Assembly (NCBI RefSeq): GCF_000230975.2
Contig: NC_021172.1
Coordinates: 3,224,001-3,288,000 of the forward strand
Direction: 5' to 3'
Length of the DNA stretch: 64,000 nt
DNA from: Hyphomicrobium denitrificans 1NES1
Lineage (GTDB): Bacteria > Pseudomonadota > Alphaproteobacteria > Rhizobiales > Hyphomicrobiaceae
In this document: positions 17,211 through 26,830 of the stretch, one piece after another
How positions within the stretch are numbered: position 1 is the first letter of the stretch
Layout of the letters: every line of letters starts with the position of its first letter
Made by a program: the position numbers and the translations under genes
The notes under the pieces: model-generated
Databases searched by the model: none
What the model was told of the DNA's origin: nothing
Seen by the model: the letters and a program-made list of their open reading frames with translations, nothing else

Positions 17211-18314
17211 TTGAACCTGAGCCTCAAGCAGCCGCTGCGTGCGGAGAGCCGTGCTGAACTCGATCAACGCGGAGCGCGCGTGGCCGCCGGTATGCCGGGC
17301 GTAATGCCGGAAAGCCAGAAGCAGCGTGTGCGCCGGCTGGCGGCACATTGTCAAAAGTATCGTGGTTCGGTGCCCCGACACGCAATCCAGCAACTCATCA
17401 CAACGTTGGTGCCGCTCGCCCTCATCGTCGCGGCGATGTTCGCGACAGTTGAACATGCCTATTGGATGACGCTTCTTCTCGCGATCCCTGCTGCCGGACT
17501 GTTGGTCCGCGCCTTCATCATTCAACACGATTGCGGGCACGGTTCCTTTTTCTCTTCGCGCCTTCTCAACGATTTCGTCGGACGGTGCATGAGCGTGCTG
17601 ACGTTTGCGCCATATGGACTTTGGCGACGCGAACATGCCCAGCATCACGCGACCTCGGGCAACCTCGACCGGCGCGGTGCCGGCGACATCGATACGTTCA
17701 CGGTCAGCGAGTATCTGCAGCTCTCGCCGCTGCAGAAGTTGCGCTATCGCCTCTATCGTCATCCGCTTTTTCTTTTCGGCATCGGAGTGCCAGCTTATTT
17801 CGTTATTCTGCAGCGGTTGCCTTGGGTGCATGCGCTGCCGGCGCGCGAGACATGGCGCAGCGTGGTCGGGCTCAATATCGGGTTGATCGCATTTTACCTG
17901 CCGCTCTTCTACTTCCTTGGATGGAGTAATGTGCTTTGGGTCGGGCTGCCGGTCCTTCATATCGCGTCGGCTGCGGGCGGTTGGCTTTTCTTCATCCAGC
18001 ATCAGTTCGAAGAGACGACCTGGGACAGAGCCGAAGGTTGGGACTTCCAAGTCGCGGCGCTGCTCGGGTCCTCGTATTACAAGCTGCCGCGTGTGCTGAA
18101 CTGGTTTACCGGCAACATCGGCCTGCACCACGTTCATCATTTGAACAGCATGATTCCAAACTACCGGCTGATGGCCTGCCTCGACGCCAGTCCCGAGCTG
18201 CAGGCGATCAACAGACTGACCTTACGCGACAGCATCAAGTGTGCGCAGTTAAAGCTCTGGGACGAAACCAAGCGGCGGCTGATCCGCTTCGATGAGCTGC
18301 CCGCAACGCAGTAA
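17211..18314 (+). CDS. Membrane fatty acid desaturase
   Basis: Di-iron acyl-lipid desaturase, integral membrane. The three histidine boxes are present: HDCGH, HAQHH and HHVHH, with a further HQFEE. Several hydrophobic segments match the usual four-helix topology. The start is uncertain: no ATG is well placed. The TTG at 17211 has GGGGGG upstream and gives 367 aa; an earlier TTG at 17142 also keeps the frame open. Likely a delta-12/omega-type enzyme that adjusts membrane fluidity; position specificity cannot be told from sequence. Followed at once by prmB. Confidence 0.88.
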   Translation: MNLSLKQPLRAESRAELDQRGARVAAGMPGVMPESQKQRVRRLAAHCQKYRGSVPRHAIQQLITTLVPLALIVAAMFATVEHAYWMTLLLAIPAAGLLVRAFIIQHDCGHGSFFSSRLLNDFVGRCMSVLTFAPYGLWRREHAQHHATSGNLDRRGAGDIDTFTVSEYLQLSPLQKLRYRLYRHPLFLFGIGVPAYFVILQRLPWVHALPARETWRSVVGLNIGLIAFYLPLFYFLGWSNVLWVGLPVLHIASAAGGWLFFIQHQFEETTWDRAEGWDFQVAALLGSSYYKLPRVLNWFTGNIGLHHVHHLNSMIPNYRLMACLDASPELQAINRLTLRDSIKCAQLKLWDETKRRLIRFDELPATQ

Positions 18315-18330
18315 CGGTGCGGCGCGTTTC

Positions 18331-19278
18331 ATGACAGACAGCGCCCTACAGCTCATCGACGAACTCGTTACGATCCGGGATTGGCTAAGGCATGCCGTCA
18401 CGGCCATGACGCGCGCCGGCCTCGTGTTCGGACATGGGACGGAGACGGCCGTCGATGAAGCTGCGTTCCTCATTCTTTCGACACTTGCGCTGCCGATCCA
18501 CGACATCAATCCCTGGCTCGATTGCCGGTTGACACGCACGGAGCGCGAAGCCGTCCGCGCCCTCGTCGCGCGGCGGATCGAGACACGCAAACCGGCCGCC
18601 TACCTGACAAACACGGCCTATATTCAGGGCCGCAAGTTCTACGTCGACGAGCGTGTCATCGTGCCTCGCTCGTTCATTGCAGAACTGATTGCAAGTGATC
18701 GTCTCGCGCCCATCGTCGCGGATGGCTCGGAAGTTGGCCGCGTGCTCGACCTTTGCACCGGCTCGGGCTGCCTCGCGATCCTCGCAGCGGAAGCGTTTCC
18801 CGACGCTGAGATCCACGCGAGCGATATTTCAGCAGACGCTCTCGCGGTTGCCGAGCACAACATTCGCGACTACGGCCTAGAAAAGCGCGTGCGGACGTTC
18901 AAGGCGGATCTGTTCGATGGGATTCCCGCGGGTTCATATGACCTCATCATATCGAACCCTCCGTACGTTGCAGCCGCCGAGGTCGAAGCCTTTGCGCCGG
19001 AGTATCAAGCCGAGCCGCAAATCGCTCATCTCGGAGGGGCTGACGGGCTCGACCTTGTCAAGCGCATTCTGGAGGGCGTCGGCGAAAGGCTCACGCCCGA
19101 GGGAAATCTGATTGTCGAAATTGGCACAGGGCAGGAGGCACTCGAAGCAGCGCGCCCGGACCTGCCGTTTCTCTGGCTCGATACGGAGACGAGCGAGGGC
19201 GAAGTCTTTGCGTTGACCGCGGCCGATTTCAAGCAGAAGCGCGGCGGGAACCACCGCCGCGCCCGGAAGCATCGCTAG
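18331..19278 (+). CDS. prmB: Ribosomal protein L3 glutamine methyltransferase
   Basis: SAM-dependent N5-glutamine methyltransferase for the GGQ-type glutamine of ribosomal protein L3. 315 aa: the helical N-terminal domain, then VLDLCTGSGCLAILAA (SAM motif I) and SNPPYV, the NPPY catalytic motif of glutamine methyltransferases. The PrmB type rather than PrmC is suggested by the length and the N-terminal NAAYIQGRKFYVDERVIVPRS-like block. The start at 18331 is preferred over the frame's upstream ATG at 18292, which overlaps the desaturase gene. Convergent with ppc. Confidence 0.88.
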   Translation: MTDSALQLIDELVTIRDWLRHAVTAMTRAGLVFGHGTETAVDEAAFLILSTLALPIHDINPWLDCRLTRTEREAVRALVARRIETRKPAAYLTNTAYIQGRKFYVDERVIVPRSFIAELIASDRLAPIVADGSEVGRVLDLCTGSGCLAILAAEAFPDAEIHASDISADALAVAEHNIRDYGLEKRVRTFKADLFDGIPAGSYDLIISNPPYVAAAEVEAFAPEYQAEPQIAHLGGADGLDLVKRILEGVGERLTPEGNLIVEIGTGQEALEAARPDLPFLWLDTETSEGEVFALTAADFKQKRGGNHRRARKHR

Positions 19279-19299
19279 AACAGAGCTTCGACTGAAAGC

Positions 19300-22155
19300 T
19301 CAGCCGAATGCCCCGAAGTGATGCGAGATGCCGGTGCCGATCTCGCGTACGAACTCGTAAGAGTTTTCCATAGGCGTCAGAATTTCCGTTTCGAGACGGC
19401 CATAGTCGTTGATGCCGCGCGGACGGTAGCTGGCTTGCTCGTCGAACTCGTCCTTTTCGCCGATCTCTTTGTTGGAGTGCGGGAATGCCTTGCGCAAAAT
19501 GGTCAGAACCTCAGGGATATCGAGGCCGAGCGCCATTTCCAGAACCTGCGCATGCGAAAGGCCATCCTGCGGCGTAAATCGCGGGAGTTGCGCAGCGAGG
19601 ATGAAGATACGCATCATAACCGCGAGACGGATCGCCTGCAGGAGATCGAGTTCAAGACGGTTCTCGTCCGGCGTCATACCGTCCTCGATGTTGAGGTCGG
19701 TCAGGATGGCGTGAAGATCAATCGCGTCGAGACGCAGGAGGTGAACAAGCTCGGCAATGTCGCTCTCGCGATCATCGGGCAATAAATGCGTCGCGAGCGT
19801 TCGGAACGCTGCATTCAACGCCTGTTCGCGGCCCCAAGCGGCGCGCGCCGCCCAGAATCCCGCGTCGAAGATTTTGGCGTTGGCACCCATGGCGTTGAGG
19901 CTTGAAATCGTCTTGGCGTGCGCAACCATCGCCAGCATCGACTGCAAGCGCTTCGATGACCGGGCAAGCCTGTTGAAGTGATCGACCTCGCTGCCGACGG
20001 CAATGCCCAGGCCGGCCACGACGTTCGCGAGGTAACCGAACTGCTGCAGGATGGCGTTGTTCGGAATGGCGCGCATACGCGCCGGGTTGCCGCGATCGGA
20101 CGTGTGCTCGCCCTGTCGCTTCACGGGGCGTGATCCGGTCTTGAACAGCAAGTTCGCACCGAACGCGCCGAGCACGGCGCGATAGCCTTCGTGCGCGAAA
20201 AGCTTCTGCTGGAAAGCCCGCAGACGGAGGAAAAAGTCGAGGTTGAAATTTTGCTCGGTGTAGAACGGATCGACCGTGGCATCGGGTATCTCGCCGTCTA
20301 TAACGACGGTGGCCAAGGCGCGGGTTGTCAAGGCGCGATTGCCGAAGACCATGTAGCCGTCGCCGCCCTGGAAGCTCGTCTCGTGCTTCACGGGGATTCT
20401 GGCGTCGGCAAAGCGGCGCCGCGACTCGTCCGTCATCAGGTAATGAAGACGCTGATGAAGGTCGCCGGGATGGGCGCCGCGACCCATCGATTCGCCGTGC
20501 GTCGAGAAAATCAGTGTCTCCACGCCTTGAAGCTTGGCCTTTGCGACCAGCGCCGACAGGCTATCGTAGTAACGCTCGATTGCCAGTGTCGCCGGAATCT
20601 GCCCGATGAAACGTCCGGCGTCCGAAAAGCCGGTCTGGATGCTCAGGCGCTTTCGGCCCTGGACGTAATCGCGATAGGTATCCTCTTCGACGAGACGCTC
20701 CATGATGCGCGCGCCGTTTTCGAGGCCCGACGGCGTTTCGAACAGCGGCGAGATGTCGGTGATGTGATCGACGCCGAAGAGCTTGGCGAAGAAGACCGCG
20801 ATCAGGATCGTTGCGGGCGACTCGGCCTCCGCGATCAGGAAGCGAATCGGCGTTTCCTTGTCGACATGCTTCTGAATTTGCGCGGTCAACGCAAACTGAC
20901 GGATGGCCGTCGCCGTCTCAAGATCAAGAGTCGAGAAATTGACCGTTTCATGCGGGCAATTCTTGATCATGTCGACGATGCGCGCCAGCGATTGGCGCTC
21001 CGTCAAATCGCGCGTCCATGGTTCGTGGACGTAGGCGCGGAAGGCGTTGTTCAACTGCAGTGCATTGATGCGCAGATGAATGTGCGACGTGCCAAGCCCC
21101 GTTGCCGAGACGAGGCCGGCAAGAGCTGCAATAGCGCGTTTGACCTGCGGAGCTTCGACCGAGTCGATGAGATGCTCAAAGAGCGTCAGGAGGGGCTCGA
21201 CCGTCAGAAGATTATAACCGTCGGTCTTGGTGATGACGTTCGCCGCTTTGGCGAGATAATTGGGATCGTGCTCAAAGCCTTCGAGCGCCTTGATCTGCTC
21301 ATCGACGGCGGCGATGCCGAGGTCGAGCTTGCCGACAATCTGGCGCGCGATGCGCTGCGGACCGTCGGCATCGTCGAGCTTGTGCTTCAGGACGACGAAG
21401 CGCTCGCGAATGTCGGCCAAGGCCGCTCTTTTCTCTTTCAGGCGTACATGAAAAGAAAACGTCCACGAAATGTCGTTGCGGCCGTCGAGATCATATCCGA
21501 CCCACGAAGCAATCGTCGCCAATTTTGGGCGGAGCTTGAATGCTGCCTCGCCGAACTTCTGCGACGCGACACTGAAGAACGCATGCAGCAACTCTTCATA
21601 GGCGTTGCGTAGATTGCGGATCGCATCCTGCACGCACTTGTGCTCGTGATGCAGCGTCAGCGTTTCCTCAGGGCGATGCGGAACGCCGATCGTCACCTCT
21701 TTGGTGGACGGATCGGCGACCGCAATTTCCACCATCCGGCGGTAGAGCGCGTCGGACAAGCCGAACGTCGGGTGCGCCGTCAAGACGATGCCGGTACGCG
21801 CGCGCGACCAGCGCTGCGCGAAGGCTTCGATTGAGCCCGCAGCTTCGTTCGCCGTCTTTTCGACGTACGACGTGAAATCCCTCAGCGTCGTCGCTTGGTC
21901 GACATAACCGACCTTTTCGCGCAACCGCCGGGCACGGCGAACGCAGGCTCGATCCATCAACCGGCCTGCGAGGTTTTTGACGGAGTCGAAGGACACCGCC
22001 TGCGACTCAAGACGCCGTGAAAGATCGAATGCGACGTTGAGAATGGGATTGAGCGAAGGATTGTCCGGAATCTGCGTCCTCAGACGCTTCAACTCTTCGA
22101 TCAACTCGAGCTCGCTGAGTTCGGCGGAATTCTTCACGCGCGTCGTATCCTGCAT
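19300..22155 (-). CDS. ppc: Phosphoenolpyruvate carboxylase, divergent type
   Basis: Carboxylates PEP to oxaloacetate, the carbon-fixing step of the serine cycle. 951 aa from the ATG at 22155, which has GGAGG 9 bases upstream; the open frame further upstream is not used. VLTAHPT is kept, but the next residue is Phe rather than Glu. The usual GYSDS-AKD block reads GFSDAGR, and the usual FHGRGG(S/T)VGRGG is replaced by a GESMGRGAHPGD-type segment. This resembles the divergent methylotroph PEPC. Last gene of the sgaA-mcl-mtkA-mtkB-ppc operon, behind a strong intercistronic hairpin. Confidence 0.92.
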   Translation of the reverse strand: MQDTTRVKNSAELSELELIEELKRLRTQIPDNPSLNPILNVAFDLSRRLESQAVSFDSVKNLAGRLMDRACVRRARRLREKVGYVDQATTLRDFTSYVEKTANEAAGSIEAFAQRWSRARTGIVLTAHPTFGLSDALYRRMVEIAVADPSTKEVTIGVPHRPEETLTLHHEHKCVQDAIRNLRNAYEELLHAFFSVASQKFGEAAFKLRPKLATIASWVGYDLDGRNDISWTFSFHVRLKEKRAALADIRERFVVLKHKLDDADGPQRIARQIVGKLDLGIAAVDEQIKALEGFEHDPNYLAKAANVITKTDGYNLLTVEPLLTLFEHLIDSVEAPQVKRAIAALAGLVSATGLGTSHIHLRINALQLNNAFRAYVHEPWTRDLTERQSLARIVDMIKNCPHETVNFSTLDLETATAIRQFALTAQIQKHVDKETPIRFLIAEAESPATILIAVFFAKLFGVDHITDISPLFETPSGLENGARIMERLVEEDTYRDYVQGRKRLSIQTGFSDAGRFIGQIPATLAIERYYDSLSALVAKAKLQGVETLIFSTHGESMGRGAHPGDLHQRLHYLMTDESRRRFADARIPVKHETSFQGGDGYMVFGNRALTTRALATVVIDGEIPDATVDPFYTEQNFNLDFFLRLRAFQQKLFAHEGYRAVLGAFGANLLFKTGSRPVKRQGEHTSDRGNPARMRAIPNNAILQQFGYLANVVAGLGIAVGSEVDHFNRLARSSKRLQSMLAMVAHAKTISSLNAMGANAKIFDAGFWAARAAWGREQALNAAFRTLATHLLPDDRESDIAELVHLLRLDAIDLHAILTDLNIEDGMTPDENRLELDLLQAIRLAVMMRIFILAAQLPRFTPQDGLSHAQVLEMALGLDIPEVLTILRKAFPHSNKEIGEKDEFDEQASYRPRGINDYGRLETEILTPMENSYEFVREIGTGISHHFGAFG

Positions 22156-22220
22156 TCCACAAGCCTCCGCGTTCCCGGTTCGGGACCGCGTTTCGAGGGT
22201 AAGATCAATAGGCTCAGAGT

Positions 22221-22256
22221 GCAAAGACCGGAGCGTAGTGCCGCTCCGGTCTTTGC
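22221..22256 (-). other. Strong intercistronic hairpin between mtkB and ppc
   Basis: A perfect 15-bp stem (GCAAAGACCGGAGCG with CGCTCCGGTCTTTGC) with a 6-base loop, 5 bases after the mtkB stop codon and 66 before the ppc start. No T-tract follows, so it is probably an mRNA-end or processing structure that sets ppc level relative to mtkAB, or a Rho-assisted partial terminator. Function is inference. Confidence 0.8.
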
Positions 22257-22261
22257 GAAGT

Positions 22262-23161
22262 TCAGGCGACTTTTTTCTGGCGTCCGAGAACCTGGGCGAC
22301 GGTCGATCCCATTTCCGACGGCGTAGGCGCAATCGTGACGCCACAACCCTTAAGGATCTCGACCTTTTCCGCAGCCGATTCTCCGAACGCCGAAACGATA
22401 GCACCAGCGTGGCCCATGCGGCGGCCCTTCGGCGCCGAAAGACCGGCGATGTAGGCGATAACCGGCTTCTTCATGTGCTCTTTGGCGAAGAGTCCAGCTT
22501 CGGCTTCCTGGGGACCGCCGATTTCGCCGATCATCAGCACGGCATCCGTCTCGGGATCGTTCTCGAAGTGCTCGAGAACGTCGCGGTGAGACGAGCCGTT
22601 GATCGGGTCGCCGCCGATGCCGACCGACGTCGAGACGCCGATACCCAGCGCTTTGAGCTGCGCGGCCGCTTCATAGCCGAGAGTACCCGAACGGCCGACG
22701 ATGCCGACGCGGCCCGGAAGGTAGATGTGTCCCGGCATGATGCCGAGCATCGCCTTGCCCGGAGAGATCGTGCCGGCGCAGTTCGGGCCGGTCAGGATCA
22801 TGCGCGCCTCTTTCTTGTAGCGGCGCATGTAGCGCTTCACGCGGATCATATCCTGGGCAGGAATGCCGTCCGTGATGCAGACGCAGTATTTGATACCGGC
22901 GTCGGCGGCTTCCATGATCGCGTCAGCCGCGAATGGCGGCGGGACAAAGACGATCGAAGCTTCCGCGCCCGTCTCGTCGACAGCGCCCTTGACCGTGTTA
23001 AAGACCGGACGGCCGAGATGCGATGTACCGCCTTTGCCGGGCGTCACACCACCGACGACGTTCGAGCCGTAGTCGATCATTTCCTGGGCGTGGAAGGTGC
23101 CGATGCGACCGGTGAAACCCTGGATCAGGATCGGCGTCTTTTCATTGATAAAGATTGCCAT
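22262..23161 (-). CDS. mtkB: Malate-CoA ligase subunit alpha
   Basis: CoA-binding, phosphohistidine-bearing subunit of malate thiokinase, which makes malyl-CoA from malate, CoA and ATP. 299 aa, of the succinyl-CoA synthetase alpha family: a GFTGRIGTFHAQE nucleotide-binding start, GRSGTLGYEAA and GHAGAIVS with the active-site His. The assignment to malate rather than succinate comes from the operon context with mcl and ppc (established for serine-cycle methylotrophs). Starts 18 bases after mtkA. Confidence 0.93.
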   Translation of the reverse strand: MAIFINEKTPILIQGFTGRIGTFHAQEMIDYGSNVVGGVTPGKGGTSHLGRPVFNTVKGAVDETGAEASIVFVPPPFAADAIMEAADAGIKYCVCITDGIPAQDMIRVKRYMRRYKKEARMILTGPNCAGTISPGKAMLGIMPGHIYLPGRVGIVGRSGTLGYEAAAQLKALGIGVSTSVGIGGDPINGSSHRDVLEHFENDPETDAVLMIGEIGGPQEAEAGLFAKEHMKKPVIAYIAGLSAPKGRRMGHAGAIVSAFGESAAEKVEILKGCGVTIAPTPSEMGSTVAQVLGRQKKVA

Positions 23162-23179
23162 TGGTACGTTTCTCCGGAC

Positions 23180-24343
23180 TTAGGCCTTTTTAGCCGCTTC
23201 GACCGCCTGCTTCGCTGCATCGGCGAGGGTATCCGCGCTGATGACAGTCAGGCCGCTGTTGTCGATGATCTTGCGGCCTTCCTCGACGTTGGTGCCTGCA
23301 AGGCGGACGACGATCGGCATCTTGATGTCGAGTTCCTTCACGGCATCGACGACACCCTTGGCAACCCAGTCGCAACGGTTGATACCGGCGAAGACGTTGA
23401 CCAGGATGGCTTTGACGTTCTTGTCGCGCAGAACTGCCTTGAACGATTTCGTGACGCGCTCGGGAGAAGCGCCGCCGCCGATATCGAGGAAGTTTGCGGG
23501 CTCGCCACCGGCAAGCTTGATCATGTCGAGCGTCGCCATCGCGAGGCCGGCACCGTTGACGATGCAGCCGATGTCGCCGTCGAGACCAACGTAGGAAAGG
23601 CCGCGGTCCGAAGCATAGGTTTCGCGCGGATCTTCCTGGCTCTTGTCGCGAAGCTCGGCGATGTGCGGGCGGCGGAAAAGCGCGTTGTCGTCGAACGACA
23701 TCTTGGCGTCGAGCGCCAGGACCTGCTTTTCCTTGGTGATGACGAGCGGATTGATTTCGACCATCATCGCATCGAGATCGCGGAAGGCGCGATAGCAACC
23801 CATGATCGCGGGTACGAGCTTGTTGACGATCTCGGGATCGACTCCGAGACCGAAAGCCAGCTCGCGCGCCTGGAACTGCTGCATGCCGACCGCAGGGTCG
23901 ACGGCGACGCGAATGATCGTGTCCGGCTGGGACGCCGAGATTTCCTCGATGTCCATGCCGCCCGCTGCGGACGCGACAACGACAATGCGCTCGGAGGCGC
24001 GGTCCATCACGAAACCGAGATAGATTTCGCGATCGATGTTCGTCGCCTCCTCGATGTAGAGGCGGGAGACCAACTTGCCGGCCGATCCCGTCTGATGCGT
24101 AACGAGCTTGCGGCCGAGCATGAACTCGGCGGCATCCTCGATTTCCTTTTCCGTCTTGCAGACCTTGACGCCGCCGGCTTTGCCGCGGGCGCCAGAGTGG
24201 ATCTGTGCCTTGACGACGACGGTGCCGCCAAGCTCGCTGGCGCGATACGTGGCCTGCTCAGGGCTGTAAGCAAGTCCGCCGCGGGCGATCGGCACGCCGA
24301 ACTTCGCAAGAAGCTCCTTGGCCTGATATTCATGAATGTCCAT
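23180..24343 (-). CDS. mtkA: Malate-CoA ligase subunit beta
   Basis: ATP-grasp subunit of malate thiokinase. 387 aa: [17 protein letters not shown] start, [24 protein letters not shown] and a C-terminal Rossmann-like domain with FLDIGGGA and VFAGINRCD. The paralogous sucC is expected elsewhere in the genome; the gene's place between mcl and mtkB supports malate as substrate. Encoded 44 bases after mcl. Confidence 0.93.
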   Translation of the reverse strand: MDIHEYQAKELLAKFGVPIARGGLAYSPEQATYRASELGGTVVVKAQIHSGARGKAGGVKVCKTEKEIEDAAEFMLGRKLVTHQTGSAGKLVSRLYIEEATNIDREIYLGFVMDRASERIVVVASAAGGMDIEEISASQPDTIIRVAVDPAVGMQQFQARELAFGLGVDPEIVNKLVPAIMGCYRAFRDLDAMMVEINPLVITKEKQVLALDAKMSFDDNALFRRPHIAELRDKSQEDPRETYASDRGLSYVGLDGDIGCIVNGAGLAMATLDMIKLAGGEPANFLDIGGGASPERVTKSFKAVLRDKNVKAILVNVFAGINRCDWVAKGVVDAVKELDIKMPIVVRLAGTNVEEGRKIIDNSGLTVISADTLADAAKQAVEAAKKA

Positions 24344-24387
24344 GTCTTTGGACTCCTCCGGGATTGGGCTTATCGGTTCCTGCTTAT

Positions 24388-25350
24388 TTATTTGCTCGCC
24401 GCGCGGGCTGCTTCGCCAGCCTTGATGGCGGCCGCAGTGACCAGAAGGTTCTTGGCCATCTTCTCAGATGCAGCGTCGATCATCTTGCCATCGAGCGATG
24501 CCGCGCCCTTGCCCTGCGCTTCAGCTTCCTTGAGAGCGACAAGAATGCGCTCTGCGCGTTCGATTTCCTTAGCCGTCGGAGAGAAGATCTCGTTGGCGAG
24601 GTCGATCTGCGACGGGTGGATGGCCCACTTGCCTTCCATGCCAAGAGCAGCGCCACGGCGCGCGGCGGCCTTGTAGCCTTCCGGATCGTCGATGCCGCCG
24701 AACGGCCCGTCGATCGGACGAAGGCCGAAAGCACGGCAGGCAACGGTCATGCGCGACAGCGGGAAGTGCCACTGATCGCCCGGATAATCGGGATTCAGAC
24801 CGCCGATAACGACGGTGCGGGCCTTGTTGAAGGCGGAATAGTCGGCGACGCCGAAGTGCATCGATTCCAGACGGCTGTTGGCCGATGCGATGGCTTCCAC
24901 GTTGGCCATGCCAAGCGGCGTTTCAATCAGGGCTTCGGTGCCGATCTGGTGCGGAAGGCCTTTGGCGACTTCGATCTGGCTGACGATGCACTCAACCGTG
25001 TAGATGTCGGCCGGAACGCCGACCTTTGGAATGAGGATCGTGTCGAGCTTCGCGCCTGCCTGTTCGACGATGTCGACGACGTCGCGATACATGTAGTGGG
25101 TATCGAGGCCGTTGATGCGAACCGAGACGCTTTTGCCTGCGCCCTTCCAGTCAAGATCGTTCAGCGCCTGGATGATGTTCTTGCGGGCCTGCTCTTTCTC
25201 CGGCGGCGCGACAGCATCTTCGCAATCGAGGAAGACATAGTCCGCCGCGCTCTTGATGGCGCGATCGATCATGCTCGGATTTGAGCCCGGCACGGCGAGG
25301 TAGGAGCGCTGCAGACGCTGCTTGCGGTTCGGGTAGAGGGTATAGCTCAT
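24388..25350 (-). CDS. mcl: Malyl-CoA lyase
   Basis: Cleaves malyl-CoA to acetyl-CoA and glyoxylate, closing the serine cycle. 320 aa, HpcH/CitE family: [18 protein letters not shown], a VFLDCEDAV acidic metal-site block and SVRINGLDT. The ATG at 25350 has AGGAAGG upstream; a longer open frame (to 25707) enters sgaA and is rejected. It lies between sgaA and mtkA in the operon. Confidence 0.95.
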   Translation of the reverse strand: MSYTLYPNRKQRLQRSYLAVPGSNPSMIDRAIKSAADYVFLDCEDAVAPPEKEQARKNIIQALNDLDWKGAGKSVSVRINGLDTHYMYRDVVDIVEQAGAKLDTILIPKVGVPADIYTVECIVSQIEVAKGLPHQIGTEALIETPLGMANVEAIASANSRLESMHFGVADYSAFNKARTVVIGGLNPDYPGDQWHFPLSRMTVACRAFGLRPIDGPFGGIDDPEGYKAAARRGAALGMEGKWAIHPSQIDLANEIFSPTAKEIERAERILVALKEAEAQGKGAASLDGKMIDAASEKMAKNLLVTAAAIKAGEAARAASK

Positions 25351-25444
25351 TTGGTTGTCGCCTTCCTGGCGAGTGAAAACACTCGCTGTTGTCATTGCAA
25401 AATAATCAGGGATGCCAGCACGTCGTTCAAGCAAAGAACGTCTG

Positions 25445-25490
25445 CATCGCCACGCGATGAAAGTGCCCGGCCGCTTGAGTAACCGGGCAC
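25445..25490 (-). other. Tandem hairpins between sgaA and mcl
   Basis: In the 148-base gap are two inverted repeats: GTGCCCGG/CCGGGCAC (25463-25470 with 25483-25490, 8 bp) and CATCGC/GCGATG (25445-25450 with 25454-25459). On the mRNA strand the stronger hairpin comes 9 bases after the sgaA stop and is followed by only TTTC. Probably an mRNA-processing or partial-termination point rather than a full terminator. Confidence 0.6.
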
Positions 25491-25498
25491 TCGAAGTC

Positions 25499-26719
25499 TT
25501 AGGCAGCTTTCGCCTTGATCGGCTCGGCGCTGGTTGCCGACTTGACCGGGTTGTTTGTGAAATACTCGGCAGCCGCACCGGTGCCCGAGCCAAGCTTGAC
25601 CGGGATGCCGCAATCCTTGAGCGCCATCTCCACGGCAAACAGGACACCGCCGACCATGAATTCATCGAGCGAACCGAGGTGACCGATGCGGAACACCTTG
25701 CCTGCAACCTTGTTCAGGCCGAGGCCGAGCGAGGTGTTGTAGCGATAGTAGGCGGTCTTCGTGACGACGTTGCTGTCGAAGCCTTCCGGAACAAGAACCG
25801 CCGAAACGGTGTCGGAATGCCACTTCGGCTCCTTCGCGCAGAGCTTGAGACCCCAAGCGTGGACGCCGGCGCGAACGCCTGAGGCAAGACGATGGTGACG
25901 GGCAACGACATTGTCGATGCCTTCGCCAAGCAGAAGATCGATCGAGGTGCGCAGGCCGCGGATCAGCGTCGTAGCGGGCGTGTACGGGAAGAAGCCCTGA
26001 TCGTTCGTCTTGATCATGTCTTCGAACGAGAAGAAGCAGCGGTTCATACGGCCGTTTTTGCTCTTGTTGACGTCAAGCGCCTTCTGGCTGACGGCCAGGA
26101 TGCCGAGACCCGTCGGCAGCATGAAGCCCTTCTGCGAGCCCGAGACGCAGCAGTCGACGCCCCACTCGCCCATGCGCATGTCGAGCGAGCCGACCGACGA
26201 AACGCCGTCGACCATCAACAGTGCCGGATGCTTTGCGGCATCGAGTGCCTTGCGGACGCCTGCAACGTCACTTGCGACGCCGGTCGCCGTTTCGTTCTGC
26301 GTGACGAACACGGCCTTGATTTCGTGATTCTTATCCTTCGCGAGAATCTCAGCGTACTTCTCAACCGGAACGCCCGTGCCCCATTCTTCGTCGCAAACTT
26401 CAGGTTTCAGACCAAGACGCTCAGCCATGTCGACCCAGAGCAGCGAGAACTGGCCGAAGCGGCTCATCAATACCTTGTCGCCGACAGCGAGCGTATTCTG
26501 AATTGCCGATTCCCACGCGCCCGTGCCCGACGACGGAAACAGGAAAACGCGGCCGTCCTTCATTTTGAAAACCTTCTTGAGGTCTTCGAAAATCGGCAGC
26601 GTGAGCTTCGGAAATTCCGGCGAACGCATATCCTCCATCGGAAGATTCATTGCTATCCGCACGGCATCAGGAACGTTGGTCGGGCCGGGAATAAAAAGGT
26701 GAGGCGTGACGGTCGTCAT
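25499..26719 (-). CDS. sgaA: Serine-glyoxylate aminotransferase
   Basis: PLP enzyme that transaminates glyoxylate with serine, giving glycine and hydroxypyruvate in the serine cycle. 406 aa, class V: PGPTNVPDAVRIAMN start, a SSVGSLDMRM stretch and SGSQKGFMLPTGLG with the PLP Lys. First gene of the leftward operon sgaA-mcl-mtkA-mtkB-ppc, with GGAGAAA upstream of its start. Its 250-base upstream region carries a direct repeat and an inverted repeat that may bind a regulator. hpr, mtdA, fch and glyA, often nearby in other methylotrophs, are not in this window. Confidence 0.95.
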   Translation of the reverse strand: MTTVTPHLFIPGPTNVPDAVRIAMNLPMEDMRSPEFPKLTLPIFEDLKKVFKMKDGRVFLFPSSGTGAWESAIQNTLAVGDKVLMSRFGQFSLLWVDMAERLGLKPEVCDEEWGTGVPVEKYAEILAKDKNHEIKAVFVTQNETATGVASDVAGVRKALDAAKHPALLMVDGVSSVGSLDMRMGEWGVDCCVSGSQKGFMLPTGLGILAVSQKALDVNKSKNGRMNRCFFSFEDMIKTNDQGFFPYTPATTLIRGLRTSIDLLLGEGIDNVVARHHRLASGVRAGVHAWGLKLCAKEPKWHSDTVSAVLVPEGFDSNVVTKTAYYRYNTSLGLGLNKVAGKVFRIGHLGSLDEFMVGGVLFAVEMALKDCGIPVKLGSGTGAAAEYFTNNPVKSATSAEPIKAKAA

Positions 26720-26775
26720 GAGCGTTTCTCCGCGCTGCGTTGAGCCAAGCCGGACGCTCCCCGAACGGTTGCAGG

Positions 26776-26828
26776 GATGCGAGATCCGGCGTGCTTTTGC
26801 TGATCCTTCCGCCCGATCGCAGATCCGG
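26776..26828 (-). promoter_or_regulatory. Direct repeat in the sgaA promoter region
   Basis: GATGCGAGATCCGG (26776-26789) and GATCGCAGATCCGG (26815-26828) are 12/14 identical and 39 bases apart start to start. They lie 57-109 bases upstream of the sgaA start. This is the arrangement expected of paired regulator sites, but no regulator can be assigned from sequence. Confidence 0.45.
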
Positions 26829-26830
26829 GC

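Noticed and set aside
21977..24676. Very long open frame (about 900 codons) on the plus strand across mtkA, mtkB and part of ppc
   Set aside because: It is antisense to three genes with full family motifs. High GC and codon bias open the opposite frame, and its residues show no domain.
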